From Psychrobacter sp. AH5 (GTDB lineage: Bacteria; Pseudomonadota; Gammaproteobacteria; Pseudomonadales; Moraxellaceae), in contig NZ_JAMBMT010000001.1 in NCBI RefSeq assembly GCF_040371085.1, forward strand, positions 2,728,001-2,792,000: a stretch of 64,000 nt of DNA, in the 5' to 3' direction. How positions within the stretch are numbered: position 1 is the stretch's first letter; each line of letters starts with the position of its first letter. The notes beneath the pieces were generated by a model, which made no database searches, was not told where the DNA came from, and saw only the letters and a program-made list of their open reading frames with translations. Positions 49,572-57,882 of the stretch are shown here, in pieces. Both the position numbers and the translations under genes were made by a program.

Positions 49572-49875
49572 GGTGCATCCTTTTGTGCCCCTTCAATGGG
49601 CTTTGGTTGATGATAAAAAATGTCCTATCAAAGATGCTAGATAACTCAATTAGGGGTGATGGCATAAGGACTAATGGACTAAATGGGCTTATTATAGAGG
49701 ACAATGCGCGTAAGCTCTTTATTAGAACCGTAAGCAAACAAAGCACTGGCATAATCTACAATGGTAGTCATGGTTTATGCTTGATATGAGCGCATGCTAA
49801 GACTATGCTTTTTTAGCCATTATCTTTTATTTATCTACTAGGTTGTTATCTATCAACTATCACAAGGATGTCTCA

Positions 49876-50823
49876 ATGCTACTCAAACGCCTAGCGCTCG
49901 CTGCGCTATTTAGTCTGTCGGTAGTCGGCTGTACTACTGCGCCCAATACGCTTGCGGTCAATACTACTCAAAAGCTTATCCAATATGAGCGCAATAAATC
50001 TGATCTACAAGTCAAATCATTAACGCTAGCTTCGGGCGATAAGATAGTTTATGCCGAAAATAATAGTTTGGCGGGCGAGCCGTTATTGCTCATTCATGGC
50101 TTCGGCGGTAATAAAGACAACTTCACCCGTATCGCTGATCAGTTAGAGGACTATCATCTGATTATTCCAGACCTCTTAGGATTTGGCGAGTCGAGTAAGC
50201 CCTTGAGCGCCAATTATGATTATGAGGCGCAGGCCACCCGTTTGCATGAGCTATTGCAGGCTAAGGGTGTGGCAAAAAATATCCATGTCGGTGGTAATTC
50301 GATGGGCGGCGCGATCAGTGTGGCCTATGCGGCAAAGTACCTTAAAGAGGTGAAGAGCCTCTGGCTCGTCGATAGCGCAGGATTTTGGTCAGCGGGTCGT
50401 CCTAAATCACTTGAGGGCGCAACTTTGGACAACAATCCACTGCTGATTAAGAGTAAGGAGGATTTTTATAAGATGTACGATTTTGTGATGTATAAGCCGC
50501 CTTATCTACCAAAGTCTGTCAAAGCGGTATTCGCGCAAGAGCGCATCAATAATAAAGCGTTAGATGCCAAAATCCTTGAGCAGATCGTCACAGATAACGT
50601 GGAGGAGCGCGCCAAAATTATTGCTGAGCATAAGATTCCGACGCTGGTCGTCTGGGGCGATAAAGACCAAGTGATTAAGCCTGAAACGGTCGATGTGATT
50701 AAGCAAATCATTCCGCAATCGCAGATTATTATGATGAAAGATATTGGTCATGTGCCGATGGTCGAGGCAGTCGATCAAACGGCGGAGGATTATAAGGTGT
50801 TTCGTGAGGGGATGAAGGAGTAG
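49876..50823 (+). CDS. Alpha/beta hydrolase lipoprotein (lipase-like)
   Basis: A 315-residue exported hydrolase. The ATG at 49876 opens into a lipoprotein signal ending SVVG-C and follows AAGGATG; an earlier in-frame ATG at 49843 would add 11 unlikely residues. The oxyanion/HG motif LIHGFGGNKDNF, the nucleophile elbow GNSMGG, the acid VWGDKDQV and the histidine IGHVPMVE give a complete Ser-Asp-His triad. It resembles cold-active lipases/esterases described from Moraxellaceae. It acts at the cell envelope; substrate unproven. Confidence 0.88.
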   Translation: MLLKRLALAALFSLSVVGCTTAPNTLAVNTTQKLIQYERNKSDLQVKSLTLASGDKIVYAENNSLAGEPLLLIHGFGGNKDNFTRIADQLEDYHLIIPDLLGFGESSKPLSANYDYEAQATRLHELLQAKGVAKNIHVGGNSMGGAISVAYAAKYLKEVKSLWLVDSAGFWSAGRPKSLEGATLDNNPLLIKSKEDFYKMYDFVMYKPPYLPKSVKAVFAQERINNKALDAKILEQIVTDNVEERAKIIAEHKIPTLVVWGDKDQVIKPETVDVIKQIIPQSQIIMMKDIGHVPMVEAVDQTAEDYKVFREGMKE

Positions 50824-50856
50824 CTATTCCCGCTTTACGCTACTATCTTAGCTAGT

Positions 50857-50937
50857 ACAGGGACGGGCGCTAATAGCAAGGGTCGTTCCTGTTGCCTCGA
50901 TACCGCCCCTTGCTAAGCGCCCGTAACCCTGTGCTTT
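50857..50937. repeat. Dispersed palindromic repeat, family R2, copy 2
   Basis: An imperfect hairpin of about 80 bp with arms AGTACAGGG, CGGGCGCT and AGCAAGGG, matched by CCCTTGCT, AGCGCCCG and CCCTGTGCT. The loop contains ACAGGAA-complement and CTCGATAC. It is the inverse of copy 1 (23778-23868). It lies in the 320-bp gap 50824-51143, whose remainder holds the hairpin at 50988-51006 and the tandem palindromes at 51064-51112. Confidence 0.6.
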
Positions 50938-50987
50938 ACTAAGTATATCCGCTGCAATCGAGGCTAAACCGCACCCCAAATCCACCT

Positions 50988-51006
50988 AAAATTGTAGTGC
51001 AATTTT
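50988..51006 (+). terminator. Short terminator-like hairpin
   Basis: AAAATTG / CAATTTT arms with a 5-nt loop end in TTTTTT. It could end transcription from the hydrolase gene 165 bp upstream, but the stem is AT-rich. Confidence 0.35.
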
Positions 51007-51063
51007 TTGACGGTGCTCAGGCTAAAAAGCTTCCTAAGTCCACCTCTACTGCTTTTGATGGAG

Positions 51064-51112
51064 TTAACTACAGATTTGTAGTTAAAATATTTGACTACGG
51101 TTTTGTAGTTAA
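51064..51112. promoter_or_regulatory. Tandem ACTACA palindromes at the island edge
   Basis: A perfect palindrome TTAACTACA-GATT-TGTAGTTAA (51064-51085) is followed by a near copy TTGACTAC-N6-GTAGTTAA (51091-51112). They lie 32 bp beyond the 3' end of the 591-aa gene. They could be transcript-end hairpins or protein sites; there is no promoter directly beside them. Confidence 0.4.
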
Positions 51113-51143
51113 GTAGTTATTATCAATATTACTACTCCGTCTA

Positions 51144-52919
51144 TTATTTTTTTCGAATTCTTAGAGGTAGCGGGAATGAAGAGTTGTAAGGATAAGGTTT
51201 TGTGCTAGGCTGATTGCTAACAAAATTGACTAAAGTTTCTAAAACGTCTTCAGTAGTGCCTTCAGACAATATCCTTACTCTACGACCCTCACTATTGCGG
51301 ATAGATATTGGTATCTTCTTAAAGCGATACATCATCTTGTTTTGTTCGTCTTCATCAAAGTTTGTATCAAGTTTCCAATATAACCTGTTATGTTGCCATT
51401 CTGGTTGTCCGATAGGTTCGAAAACCGACCATGAAAACATCATTGTATTTTTTAAAACCTCATAGTTATTTGAGTTTATACGCTCATTATTCTCAATATT
51501 AGAAACAATTGTTCTAGCTCGACTAAAATTTTCATAGTTATATGTACCCAAACATAAATATAACGAAACAATGCAGGTAATTAGCTCATTACGATCTTTT
51601 ATTGGACTTTTTTTCGATATGTTTTTGCTTTGAGTTTTAGTTTGGCGACTATAGTTATATGCGTCTTGTACCCTACGAGCATCATCTAAACACCTACTAA
51701 CTTCGGATAATGAGTTGTAAAGATCAAAGTCAATAATAGAAACAATAGCTTTTGGTATTTGATCTATCTTTCTAAATAATCCGATAGAGTTCTCTGTATA
51801 CCATTCGCTTAATATAGTTAATGCATTCTCATTATTGAGCTTTGTTTCATGTTTCTTTTCTACATAAGGTATTGCTAATATTCCAACATTTTCGTTTGCG
51901 GTACGCTCTTTAGACTCAAAACTAGCCTTTAACGCAATTTTAATATTGTCCATTAACTGTTGTAGTTGATTAAGCTTATAGATATCCTCTAAAGGTGCTC
52001 TATCAACCGTTATAGTTACGTGACTATTGTTTCCATCATTAGCTATGTTAAAAAAATTCGTTTCCTTTGTACCATATAACATGTTTGATGAATAATTGTC
52101 GTCATAAATATAACGAAATACATCGTTTGCCCAAGCACCTAGTTTAATCGCTATATCTGCTCTAACACCTTGTATTAATGTCTTCTTTTCTAATAACCCA
52201 CCTTCTTTAATCACCTCGGCATAATGCTCTTTCTTAAGAAGATTTAACATTTTTTTCTTCTCATCCGATAGACTATATTCACTAATCCATCGCCCATGAT
52301 CATCTTTAAAACCCTCTGCATTCGATTCTAACTTTATTTTTTCAAACAAGGCTGTCTTAATTATGCTTTTATCATATACAGTGCTGTTAAGAAATTTTTG
52401 AAAAATAGTCATTGTATATTTGAGCGAGGCATACATCTCGTAATATGTATATTGTTTCTTACTATCTTTTAGATCTGGCTCTATACCATGAATATTATCA
52501 AGAGGAGCAAAGGCAATTTGTGTATCTTGTATAGATGATAGTATTTCATCAATAGCATCAGCTTTAATTTTATCCTTTAAAAGCAATAATTTTAGGACAA
52601 CGTCATTACTACCTTTATTAGCCTCCATCATTTGTAATATTTCACTTCTAATCTTTGAAATCTCACTCCCGTTAGATGAATCCTCCACGCTAAACACGAT
52701 ATCAATAAGCTTCAATCTAGCTTTAACATTTGCGCCACTTTCAGGGTGTAATATAAGCTGTCTTGTGTATAGCATCACTAAAAATACCTGCTCAAACACC
52801 ATCTTAGTAACGTTTTGGGTCTCTTTGACAATACTATCTATATCCTTATCTCGTACTCCTAGTATTTCCAGATTTAAATTGATTAGCTTTTCATCGTCTT
52901 TTTTGTAACTTGAGTTCAT
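51144..52919 (-). CDS. Unknown 591-aa protein of the viperin island
   Basis: Not recognised. 591 residues, soluble, mostly helical by composition, rich in K, N, I and S, with no signal peptide or membrane segment and no Walker or nuclease motif that I can find. The N-terminal third (about 1-150) reads as long helices (ETQNVTKMVFEQVFLVMLYTRQLI). A beta-rich part follows around 290-310 (NNSHVTITVDRAP). The C-terminus ends in a basic RIRKK. The gene is as AT-rich as the divergent DUF4258-like/viperin pair and shares their promoter region, so it is probably part of the same acquired unit. Confidence 0.8.
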   Translation of the reverse strand: MNSSYKKDDEKLINLNLEILGVRDKDIDSIVKETQNVTKMVFEQVFLVMLYTRQLILHPESGANVKARLKLIDIVFSVEDSSNGSEISKIRSEILQMMEANKGSNDVVLKLLLLKDKIKADAIDEILSSIQDTQIAFAPLDNIHGIEPDLKDSKKQYTYYEMYASLKYTMTIFQKFLNSTVYDKSIIKTALFEKIKLESNAEGFKDDHGRWISEYSLSDEKKKMLNLLKKEHYAEVIKEGGLLEKKTLIQGVRADIAIKLGAWANDVFRYIYDDNYSSNMLYGTKETNFFNIANDGNNSHVTITVDRAPLEDIYKLNQLQQLMDNIKIALKASFESKERTANENVGILAIPYVEKKHETKLNNENALTILSEWYTENSIGLFRKIDQIPKAIVSIIDFDLYNSLSEVSRCLDDARRVQDAYNYSRQTKTQSKNISKKSPIKDRNELITCIVSLYLCLGTYNYENFSRARTIVSNIENNERINSNNYEVLKNTMMFSWSVFEPIGQPEWQHNRLYWKLDTNFDEDEQNKMMYRFKKIPISIRNSEGRRVRILSEGTTEDVLETLVNFVSNQPSTKPYPYNSSFPLPLRIRKK

Positions 52920-53043
52920 TCAGGATTTCCTAAGTATAGTCTGGCTTTTAATTAGTTAGCGATACTGTTTGTAAGATATTTCTATATTGAATATGCTTAT
53001 AAATATATTGTGTCAGTATTGAGATATAAATTTACTATATTTT

Positions 53044-53097
53044 TACAATATAGATACTATTATTTGTTATTAAAATAATAATCGTATCTATATTGTA
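53044..53097. promoter_or_regulatory. Large inverted repeat in the divergent island promoter
   Basis: Arms of 21 bp with one mismatch (53044-53064 and 53077-53097) have a perfect outer 13-bp core ACAATATAGATAC / GTATCTATATTGT and a 12-bp spacer. It sits in the 301-bp gap (52920-53220) between the 591-aa gene and the DUF4258-like gene; a partial copy of the half-site (ATATCTATATT) occurs near 53137-53147. Position and symmetry suggest an operator controlling both directions. The remainder of the gap is AT-rich promoter DNA. Confidence 0.55.
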
Positions 53098-53220
53098 TCT
53101 TATAAATTTTAAAATAGATGAAAATGGGATAAACCATATCTATATTCTACTTTATTTCTCCTACTATTGTAGTATTATTTAATTCTCGATATAACAATGT
53201 TCTATAGATAGGAGGTATTT

Positions 53221-53580
53221 ATGAGAGTTACAACCCATATGGCACAGCGGATGAATAATCGTGGCATTGTCCAAAGTATGGTCGATTTGACTCTAGAAAT
53301 AGGCGTTATTAAGGGAGACAGATATATAACTGACCGTCGATGTTTGAATGACTATTTAAACGATTTAGACACTAAATTAGTAAGTTTTCGTTCAATTTAT
53401 AAGAAATATGAGCACTTTAGAGCTTCAAATATTATGGCTAAAGCAATCACTAGGCTGGTACAACTCAGGAGTTTGGTCCTCAAGATGATGAATAAAGGAG
53501 GGGTAACGGTAGTGGTTTGTGGAAACAACTTGGTGACTACCTACAATACGGATAGCCATCATCAATATAAATCATACTAA
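53221..53580 (+). CDS. DUF4258-like small protein next to viperin
   Basis: A 119-residue protein preceded by a strong Shine-Dalgarno AGGAGGT (53210-53216). The N-terminal THMAQRMNNRGIVQSMVDLTLEIG and C-terminal GGVTVVVCGNNLVTTYN follow the DUF4258 pattern (H-x3-RM-x-RGI ... VVV ... TvY), related to small RNase-like or toxin-like folds. A charged insert (about 45-85) is longer than usual. It ends 7 bp before the viperin gene, so the two are almost surely co-transcribed. Role unknown: partner, regulator or toxin are possible. Confidence 0.72.
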   Translation: MRVTTHMAQRMNNRGIVQSMVDLTLEIGVIKGDRYITDRRCLNDYLNDLDTKLVSFRSIYKKYEHFRASNIMAKAITRLVQLRSLVLKMMNKGGVTVVVCGNNLVTTYNTDSHHQYKSY

Positions 53581-53587
53581 TAGAGAT

Positions 53588-54502
53588 ATGAATATGCACA
53601 ATACATTTGAGCTCGTTATAAACTGGCATTTTACCGAAGCTTGCAACTACGCTTGTGATTTTTGTTTTGCAAAGTGGGATAAACAAGGCAGAAAAGAGCT
53701 GTTTCATGACGAACACTTGACAGATAAGCTGTTAAACGAAATTTTTGAGTTGAAGACTATACTGGAAGACGAACAAAATATTAAATTCGATGGTGTTAGA
53801 TTAAACTTAGTTGGTGGTGAGATATTTTTATACAAAGCTAAAGCTATTCATATCATAAGGCGTGCTAAAAGTTATGGCTTTCATGTGTCCGCTATTACAA
53901 ATGGCAGTCGTGTTGACAATGAACTAATCTCATTAATAGCTGAAAATCTAGACTATATAGGATTTAGTGTGGATTCTACAAATCATAAAACTAATTTAAT
54001 TATCGGAAGATCTGAGAAGAACAAGGTAATGAATACTAACAAAGTTCGTAGCGATATCCATGCTTTGCGAAAGTTAAACTCTGAGATAGATATTAAAATC
54101 AATACGGTAGTTAATAGCAATAATTTTGATGAAGATTTATCGAGCTTTATTAAGAATGTTAATCCTTCTAAATGGAAGGTATTTAAGGTATTGCCCAGTC
54201 AGGGCTATACTTCAACAATTACAGACACAATGTTTAGAGTGTTTTTAGATAAGCATTCGGAGTTTGAGGACATCATAGCATCAGAAGACAACAATGAGAT
54301 GATGGATTCATATATAATGATAGACCCATTAGGTCGTTTCTTCCAAAACTCTAATTTAACTGACGGTTATGTTTATAGCCATCCTATTGTCGAGATTGGT
54401 ATTAAAGAGGCACTTAGTCAAATAAACTTCAGTTTTGATAAGTTTTTAGGCCGTTATAACATCAATGAAAAACTTACCGATACTGTTCCAACCTTTATAT
54501 AA
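53588..54502 (+). CDS. Prokaryotic viperin (radical SAM ddhNTP synthase)
   Basis: A 304-residue radical SAM enzyme aligning by eye with animal viperin over its whole catalytic part. The 4Fe-4S motif C19-x3-C23-x2-C26 (EACNYACDFCF) is followed by GGE (76-78), IGRSEKNK, KINTVVNSNNF (170-180), NPSKWKVFK (about 192-200), DSYIMIDPLGRF (240-251) and EIGIKEAL. The corresponding viperin segments include CNYKCGFCF, KINSVIN, RWKVFQ and DSYLILDEYMRF. Viperins convert nucleoside triphosphates to 3'-deoxy-3',4'-didehydro forms that stop viral RNA synthesis. The C-terminus is shorter than the animal protein and lacks its amphipathic N-terminal helix. Which NTP is used cannot be read here. No nucleotide kinase is adjacent. 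Confidence 0.93.
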   Translation: MNMHNTFELVINWHFTEACNYACDFCFAKWDKQGRKELFHDEHLTDKLLNEIFELKTILEDEQNIKFDGVRLNLVGGEIFLYKAKAIHIIRRAKSYGFHVSAITNGSRVDNELISLIAENLDYIGFSVDSTNHKTNLIIGRSEKNKVMNTNKVRSDIHALRKLNSEIDIKINTVVNSNNFDEDLSSFIKNVNPSKWKVFKVLPSQGYTSTITDTMFRVFLDKHSEFEDIIASEDNNEMMDSYIMIDPLGRFFQNSNLTDGYVYSHPIVEIGIKEALSQINFSFDKFLGRYNINEKLTDTVPTFI

Positions 54503-54609
54503 TTTTAATGCAGAAAGCAAGTATCAATAAGATTTTTGAACATGATCATTAGTTACAATAGCTTAGACCTAATTTGACAATATGCCTAATTAACATAATG
54601 TAAACAATC

Positions 54610-54632
54610 GGTGCGCGTAGCGCACCCTACTC
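54610..54632. repeat. Small R1-related palindrome
   Basis: GGTGCGC-GTA-GCGCACC followed by CTAC resembles the terminal part (GTAGGGTGCG) of repeat R1. It lies in the gap after the viperin gene, which otherwise holds only the DsrE terminator. Confidence 0.4.
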
Positions 54633-54684
54633 AAGATTTTAATTTATTTAACTATACAACCGTTTAAAATCAAGTCTTTAAGAC

Positions 54685-54736
54685 AAAAAAGAGCCAGTTC
54701 TCCAAACCATCAAAAGACAGTTAAAAGAACTAGCTC
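54685..54736 (-). terminator. Terminator after the DsrE-family gene
   Basis: Arms GAGCCAGTTCT (54691-54701) and AGAACTAGCTC (54726-54736), one mismatch, are followed on the minus strand by six T. The loop is long (24 nt). Confidence 0.65.
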
Positions 54737-54759
54737 AGTGTTAGAACTATTAAAAACGC

Positions 54760-55137
54760 TTAATTCAACTGCAAAGAACCCTTCGCCGCCATCAACAGCT
54801 CAACCACATCATCGCCACTGATTTTGGTGAAGCGTTTATCGATAACAGAGTCTTTGATACCGTTATGCTCCATACACGCGCCGCACACCAACACGTTACC
54901 ACCTTTCTCGATAAAGGCTTCTAGCAACTCTTTAGCAGGTTTAAAAGGTGCGCCGATATCGACCTTGTCTAAAGCATTGGGTACGCCCAAATGTACCGCA
55001 TCGACCATTAAAATAATTGATGCCGAATGACCTTGGTCAAGTGCCACGCCTCCCATGGTAAACGCTAAGGTGATTTTACTGGGGTTGGAGTCCGCATTAT
55101 CGAATAGAGTGCCTACGTAATCTGTTTTATTAGCCAT
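54760..55137 (-). CDS. DsrE family protein
   Basis: A 125-residue cytoplasmic protein of the DsrE/DsrF-like family (sulfur-relay fold). Visible: ALDQGHSASIILMVDAVHLG and the conserved cysteine region VLVCGACMEHNGI. The two cysteines there could carry persulfide, but no sulfur-oxidation genes are adjacent, so the role is open. The gene has its own terminator. Confidence 0.82.
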   Translation of the reverse strand: MANKTDYVGTLFDNADSNPSKITLAFTMGGVALDQGHSASIILMVDAVHLGVPNALDKVDIGAPFKPAKELLEAFIEKGGNVLVCGACMEHNGIKDSVIDKRFTKISGDDVVELLMAAKGSLQLN

Positions 55138-55296
55138 ATTATTTTCCTTATAAAAGATATTTTTTTTGAATTCATATTTTCTCGAACTATCTTTACTACT
55201 CTAACATTTACTATATTTATTTATATAATGTATTGTTATCAAATAGTAGCTATAAGGTTACTTGGTGGTGAGGCGTTCATTAAGCCAAATGCTAAA

Positions 55297-55839
55297 CTAA
55301 AGCTTTGGCGGCCACGGACGATCATCGTCGCTCTCAATCCATTCTGCAACATAACCGGTCGGCGGCAGTTGCCAATCTGCTTGCCCCAATGCTTCTAGTA
55401 CTCTTGCCGTCTCAATGACCTTGCCTTTTTCAGTGACACCCGTGCGTAGTAGTGCAGAAGAGCAGGGTTTTCCTTTAACCCACATCGATTGTTCGATATA
55501 TATCCAGCGCGCGTCAAACCCAGCAATATGTGTTTTCATCGTCACTTTATCAAAAGCGCGGATGCGTTTGCGATATTGGATAGTGCTGCCAGCAACTACC
55601 AATCCCCAGCGCTGTTTGAGCAGCTGCCGACCTAAGCCACTACGAACCGCAAAGTCTGTGCGTCCCATATCGTATAGCGTCAGAACTCGGCCATTATTCA
55701 TCTCAAGGAAATTATCGATATCAGAGAGGCGGCAATATAAAGTAATCTCGCTAGTGTCTTTAAAGCTCAGAGTATTACCTTTTTTGACTTGTACAGCAGC
55801 TTTGACGATAGTGCTGGCATAACGAATAAAAGGATACAT
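55297..55839 (-). CDS. Hotdog-fold acyl-CoA thioesterase
   Basis: A 180-residue protein of the 4HBT_2/THEM6-like group. SDIDNFLEMNNGRVLTLYDMGRTDFAVR matches the N-terminal catalytic helix region, followed by QYRKRI and the strand WIYIEQSMWVKGKPCSSALLR. It probably hydrolyses an acyl-CoA; substrate unknown. It is followed by a gap to the DsrE gene on the same strand. Confidence 0.8.
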   Translation of the reverse strand: MYPFIRYASTIVKAAVQVKKGNTLSFKDTSEITLYCRLSDIDNFLEMNNGRVLTLYDMGRTDFAVRSGLGRQLLKQRWGLVVAGSTIQYRKRIRAFDKVTMKTHIAGFDARWIYIEQSMWVKGKPCSSALLRTGVTEKGKVIETARVLEALGQADWQLPPTGYVAEWIESDDDRPWPPKL

Positions 55840-55898
55840 AAAAGGGATCTCAAAAGGTAAATAAAGGTTTAATTTATTGAGTGGCTAAGCTCATTCGG

Positions 55899-56927
55899 TT
55901 ATTTATTGGAGGCTACACCGATAAAGTTAAAATAAGCGCTGACAGTTTCGGGTAGCCAATTGATATCGAACTTTGAGGTCTTATCATGGCCTTGAGCTTG
56001 CTTGCTATCCGAGCGATAGCGGATATAGCCGACGTGCCCGCCATGCTTGGTATCGATAATGGTGACGCAGTCGGAGACATCGTTAGCGGTAGCGGTAAAG
56101 CCCAAAAAGGGATCGTCCTCAGCACTAATCAGTAATAACGGCTTGGTGACATCACGCAGGTAGGGGAGGGCTGAGGCGCTGTGATAGTAGTCGTTATTAG
56201 AGCGATAGCCATGACGCGGCGCGGTAAAGATATCATCGAAGTCGCTGATGCGATTGACCGCTTTGATGGAGTCGATCTCCTCTTTACTAATATCGTTGGC
56301 TAGCGCTTTTTTGATAATCGGATTGAGCAGATAAGGGGTATAAATACGATGACTCAAAAAGCTATGCATGCTCAGCGCCGCTGATGACATATCGACAGGG
56401 GCGGAGATGACCGCTGCGCCCTTGCATAAGGCTTCGTCGCCGTATTCGCCCATGTATTTGGCTAGAGCATTACCGCCTAGTGAGACGCCAACGGCATAGA
56501 TATTGTCATAGCGCTCACGCAAGTTTTGTAGCATGTAGTGCAACTCGCCGGTATCGCCGGCGTTATAAAATACCCGTCCGCTAGCAGGAATACCGCCGCA
56601 ACTTCTGAAATGAGCGACGACAAAGTGCCAGCCCTGCGCGTGCATCTGATAAGCCAAAGCGCGAGCATAATGGCTATCGCTACTGCCTTCCATACCATGA
56701 AAGAGCACAATCAATGGCGTCTGCTCAAGTTCACCATTTTCTGAATTTTCTATAGGATGTGCATCATAAAAGTCATAGGCAATATCACTTTCACCCAAAG
56801 AGTCTTTGCGCACCACGCGTCTATACTCAGGGGACTTGGGCGCAAAAAACTTTGGTAAAATGCTTTGTAGATGCGGATTGGTCAACCAAAAAGGCGGTTT
56901 GAATTCATTATAAGTAAAATTGCTCAT
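55899..56927 (-). CDS. YheT family alpha/beta hydrolase
   Basis: A 342-residue hydrolase beginning with the YheT signature PPFWLTNPHLQSILP. It has LFHGMEGSSDSHYARAL, the RSCGG segment and nucleophile elbow GVSLGGNALAKYMGE. The acid is in SAEDDPFLG and the histidine in GGHVGY. The family acts on ester or lipid substrates that are not well defined. A parS site lies 34 bp upstream of its start. Confidence 0.9.
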   Translation of the reverse strand: MSNFTYNEFKPPFWLTNPHLQSILPKFFAPKSPEYRRVVRKDSLGESDIAYDFYDAHPIENSENGELEQTPLIVLFHGMEGSSDSHYARALAYQMHAQGWHFVVAHFRSCGGIPASGRVFYNAGDTGELHYMLQNLRERYDNIYAVGVSLGGNALAKYMGEYGDEALCKGAAVISAPVDMSSAALSMHSFLSHRIYTPYLLNPIIKKALANDISKEEIDSIKAVNRISDFDDIFTAPRHGYRSNNDYYHSASALPYLRDVTKPLLLISAEDDPFLGFTATANDVSDCVTIIDTKHGGHVGYIRYRSDSKQAQGHDKTSKFDINWLPETVSAYFNFIGVASNK

Positions 56928-56960
56928 AGAATAGGGTCTAATAGATAAGGTAAAATAATT

Positions 56961-56976
56961 AGTTTCACGTGAAACA
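56961..56976. promoter_or_regulatory. parS: parS site upstream of the YheT gene
   Basis: AGTTTCACGTGAAACA differs from consensus at the first base. Non-coding position, about 52 kb from oriC. Confidence 0.75.
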
Positions 56977-57191
56977 TAGTAATGTTTTATAACTTTGAAT
57001 CGTTTAAGTACAGTTTTCAGATTTACGCTAGGGTATTTATCGATTGATCATCATACTAAGCGATGGCGGACGTTCCAATATCTTTTAGTGAACGCCTTAG
57101 TGAACAGATGATTACTGTTCGCGATTTTAACAATTACTTTAATGGTTACTTTAACGGTTACTTGAGCTAAGCTGACCTTGATTTATCAAGT

Positions 57192-57791
57192 TTATGTATC
57201 AGCCGCTAGCACTTTACCAGCCATCGCCAGCTCAGTCTTTAACGTCTCAATATCAGCCTCAGCGATAGTCACGCTCAAGGTTACTTGCTTGCTATAAGTC
57301 ACCTCATCGATAGTCCCGTCCATACTTTCAACCACATAACGGCACTGTGACTCGTGAGCGAAGTCAGCCAGTATCTGTACTTGTGTCATTGGCACATAGG
57401 GCTGCAATATCATCTGATCGACAGCCGCTTGGGCTGAGCCAGCATAGGCGCGAGTCAATCCGCCAGCGCCAAGCTTGATCCCGCCAAAGTAGCGCACCAC
57501 TATGATAATGACATTGCCGATAGACTTGTGCTGCAATACATTTAATATCGGTCGTCCTGCGGTGCCACTCGGCTCGCCATCATCATCGAAGCCAGCGCTA
57601 GTGGTATTATCAGGATCGCCAATGATATACGCCCAGCACCAGTGACGCGCGTCGGGGTATTTATCGCGCAAATGTTCCACATGAAACATCGCTTGCTCAC
57701 GCGAATGAACCGGATAAGCATAAGCGATAAACTCAGACTTCTTAATCTCGAGCCGCGCCGTAACGGGCTTTTTTAGGGTTTGATAACTCAT
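57192..57791 (-). CDS. yigZ: YigZ/IMPACT family protein
   Basis: A 199-residue protein of the UPF0029/IMPACT family. DARHWCWAYIIGD and FDDDGEPSGTAGRPILNVL followed by IIVVRYFGGIKLGAGGLTRAY are diagnostic. Bacterial members may bind ribosomes or RNA; the role is not settled. A parS-like site at 57673-57688 is inside, read as F-H-V-E-H. Confidence 0.92.
   Translation of the reverse strand: MSYQTLKKPVTARLEIKKSEFIAYAYPVHSREQAMFHVEHLRDKYPDARHWCWAYIIGDPDNTTSAGFDDDGEPSGTAGRPILNVLQHKSIGNVIIIVVRYFGGIKLGAGGLTRAYAGSAQAAVDQMILQPYVPMTQVQILADFAHESQCRYVVESMDGTIDEVTYSKQVTLSVTIAEADIETLKTELAMAGKVLAADT
57673..57688. promoter_or_regulatory. parS-like site inside yigZ
   Basis: TGTTCCACATGAAACA, two changes from consensus, in coding DNA. 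Confidence 0.45.
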
Positions 57792-57882
57792 AATGTAGTG
57801 ATGATACGCTTAGGTTTGGATAGGATATGTTAAACTGGCACCACTATAACAAAACCCTATAATAGCAAAGGTAGTAAAAAGT

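Noticed and set aside
55415..55822. 135-codon plus-strand open frame
   Set aside because: Lies inside the thioesterase gene on the opposite strand; composition is that of a shadow frame.
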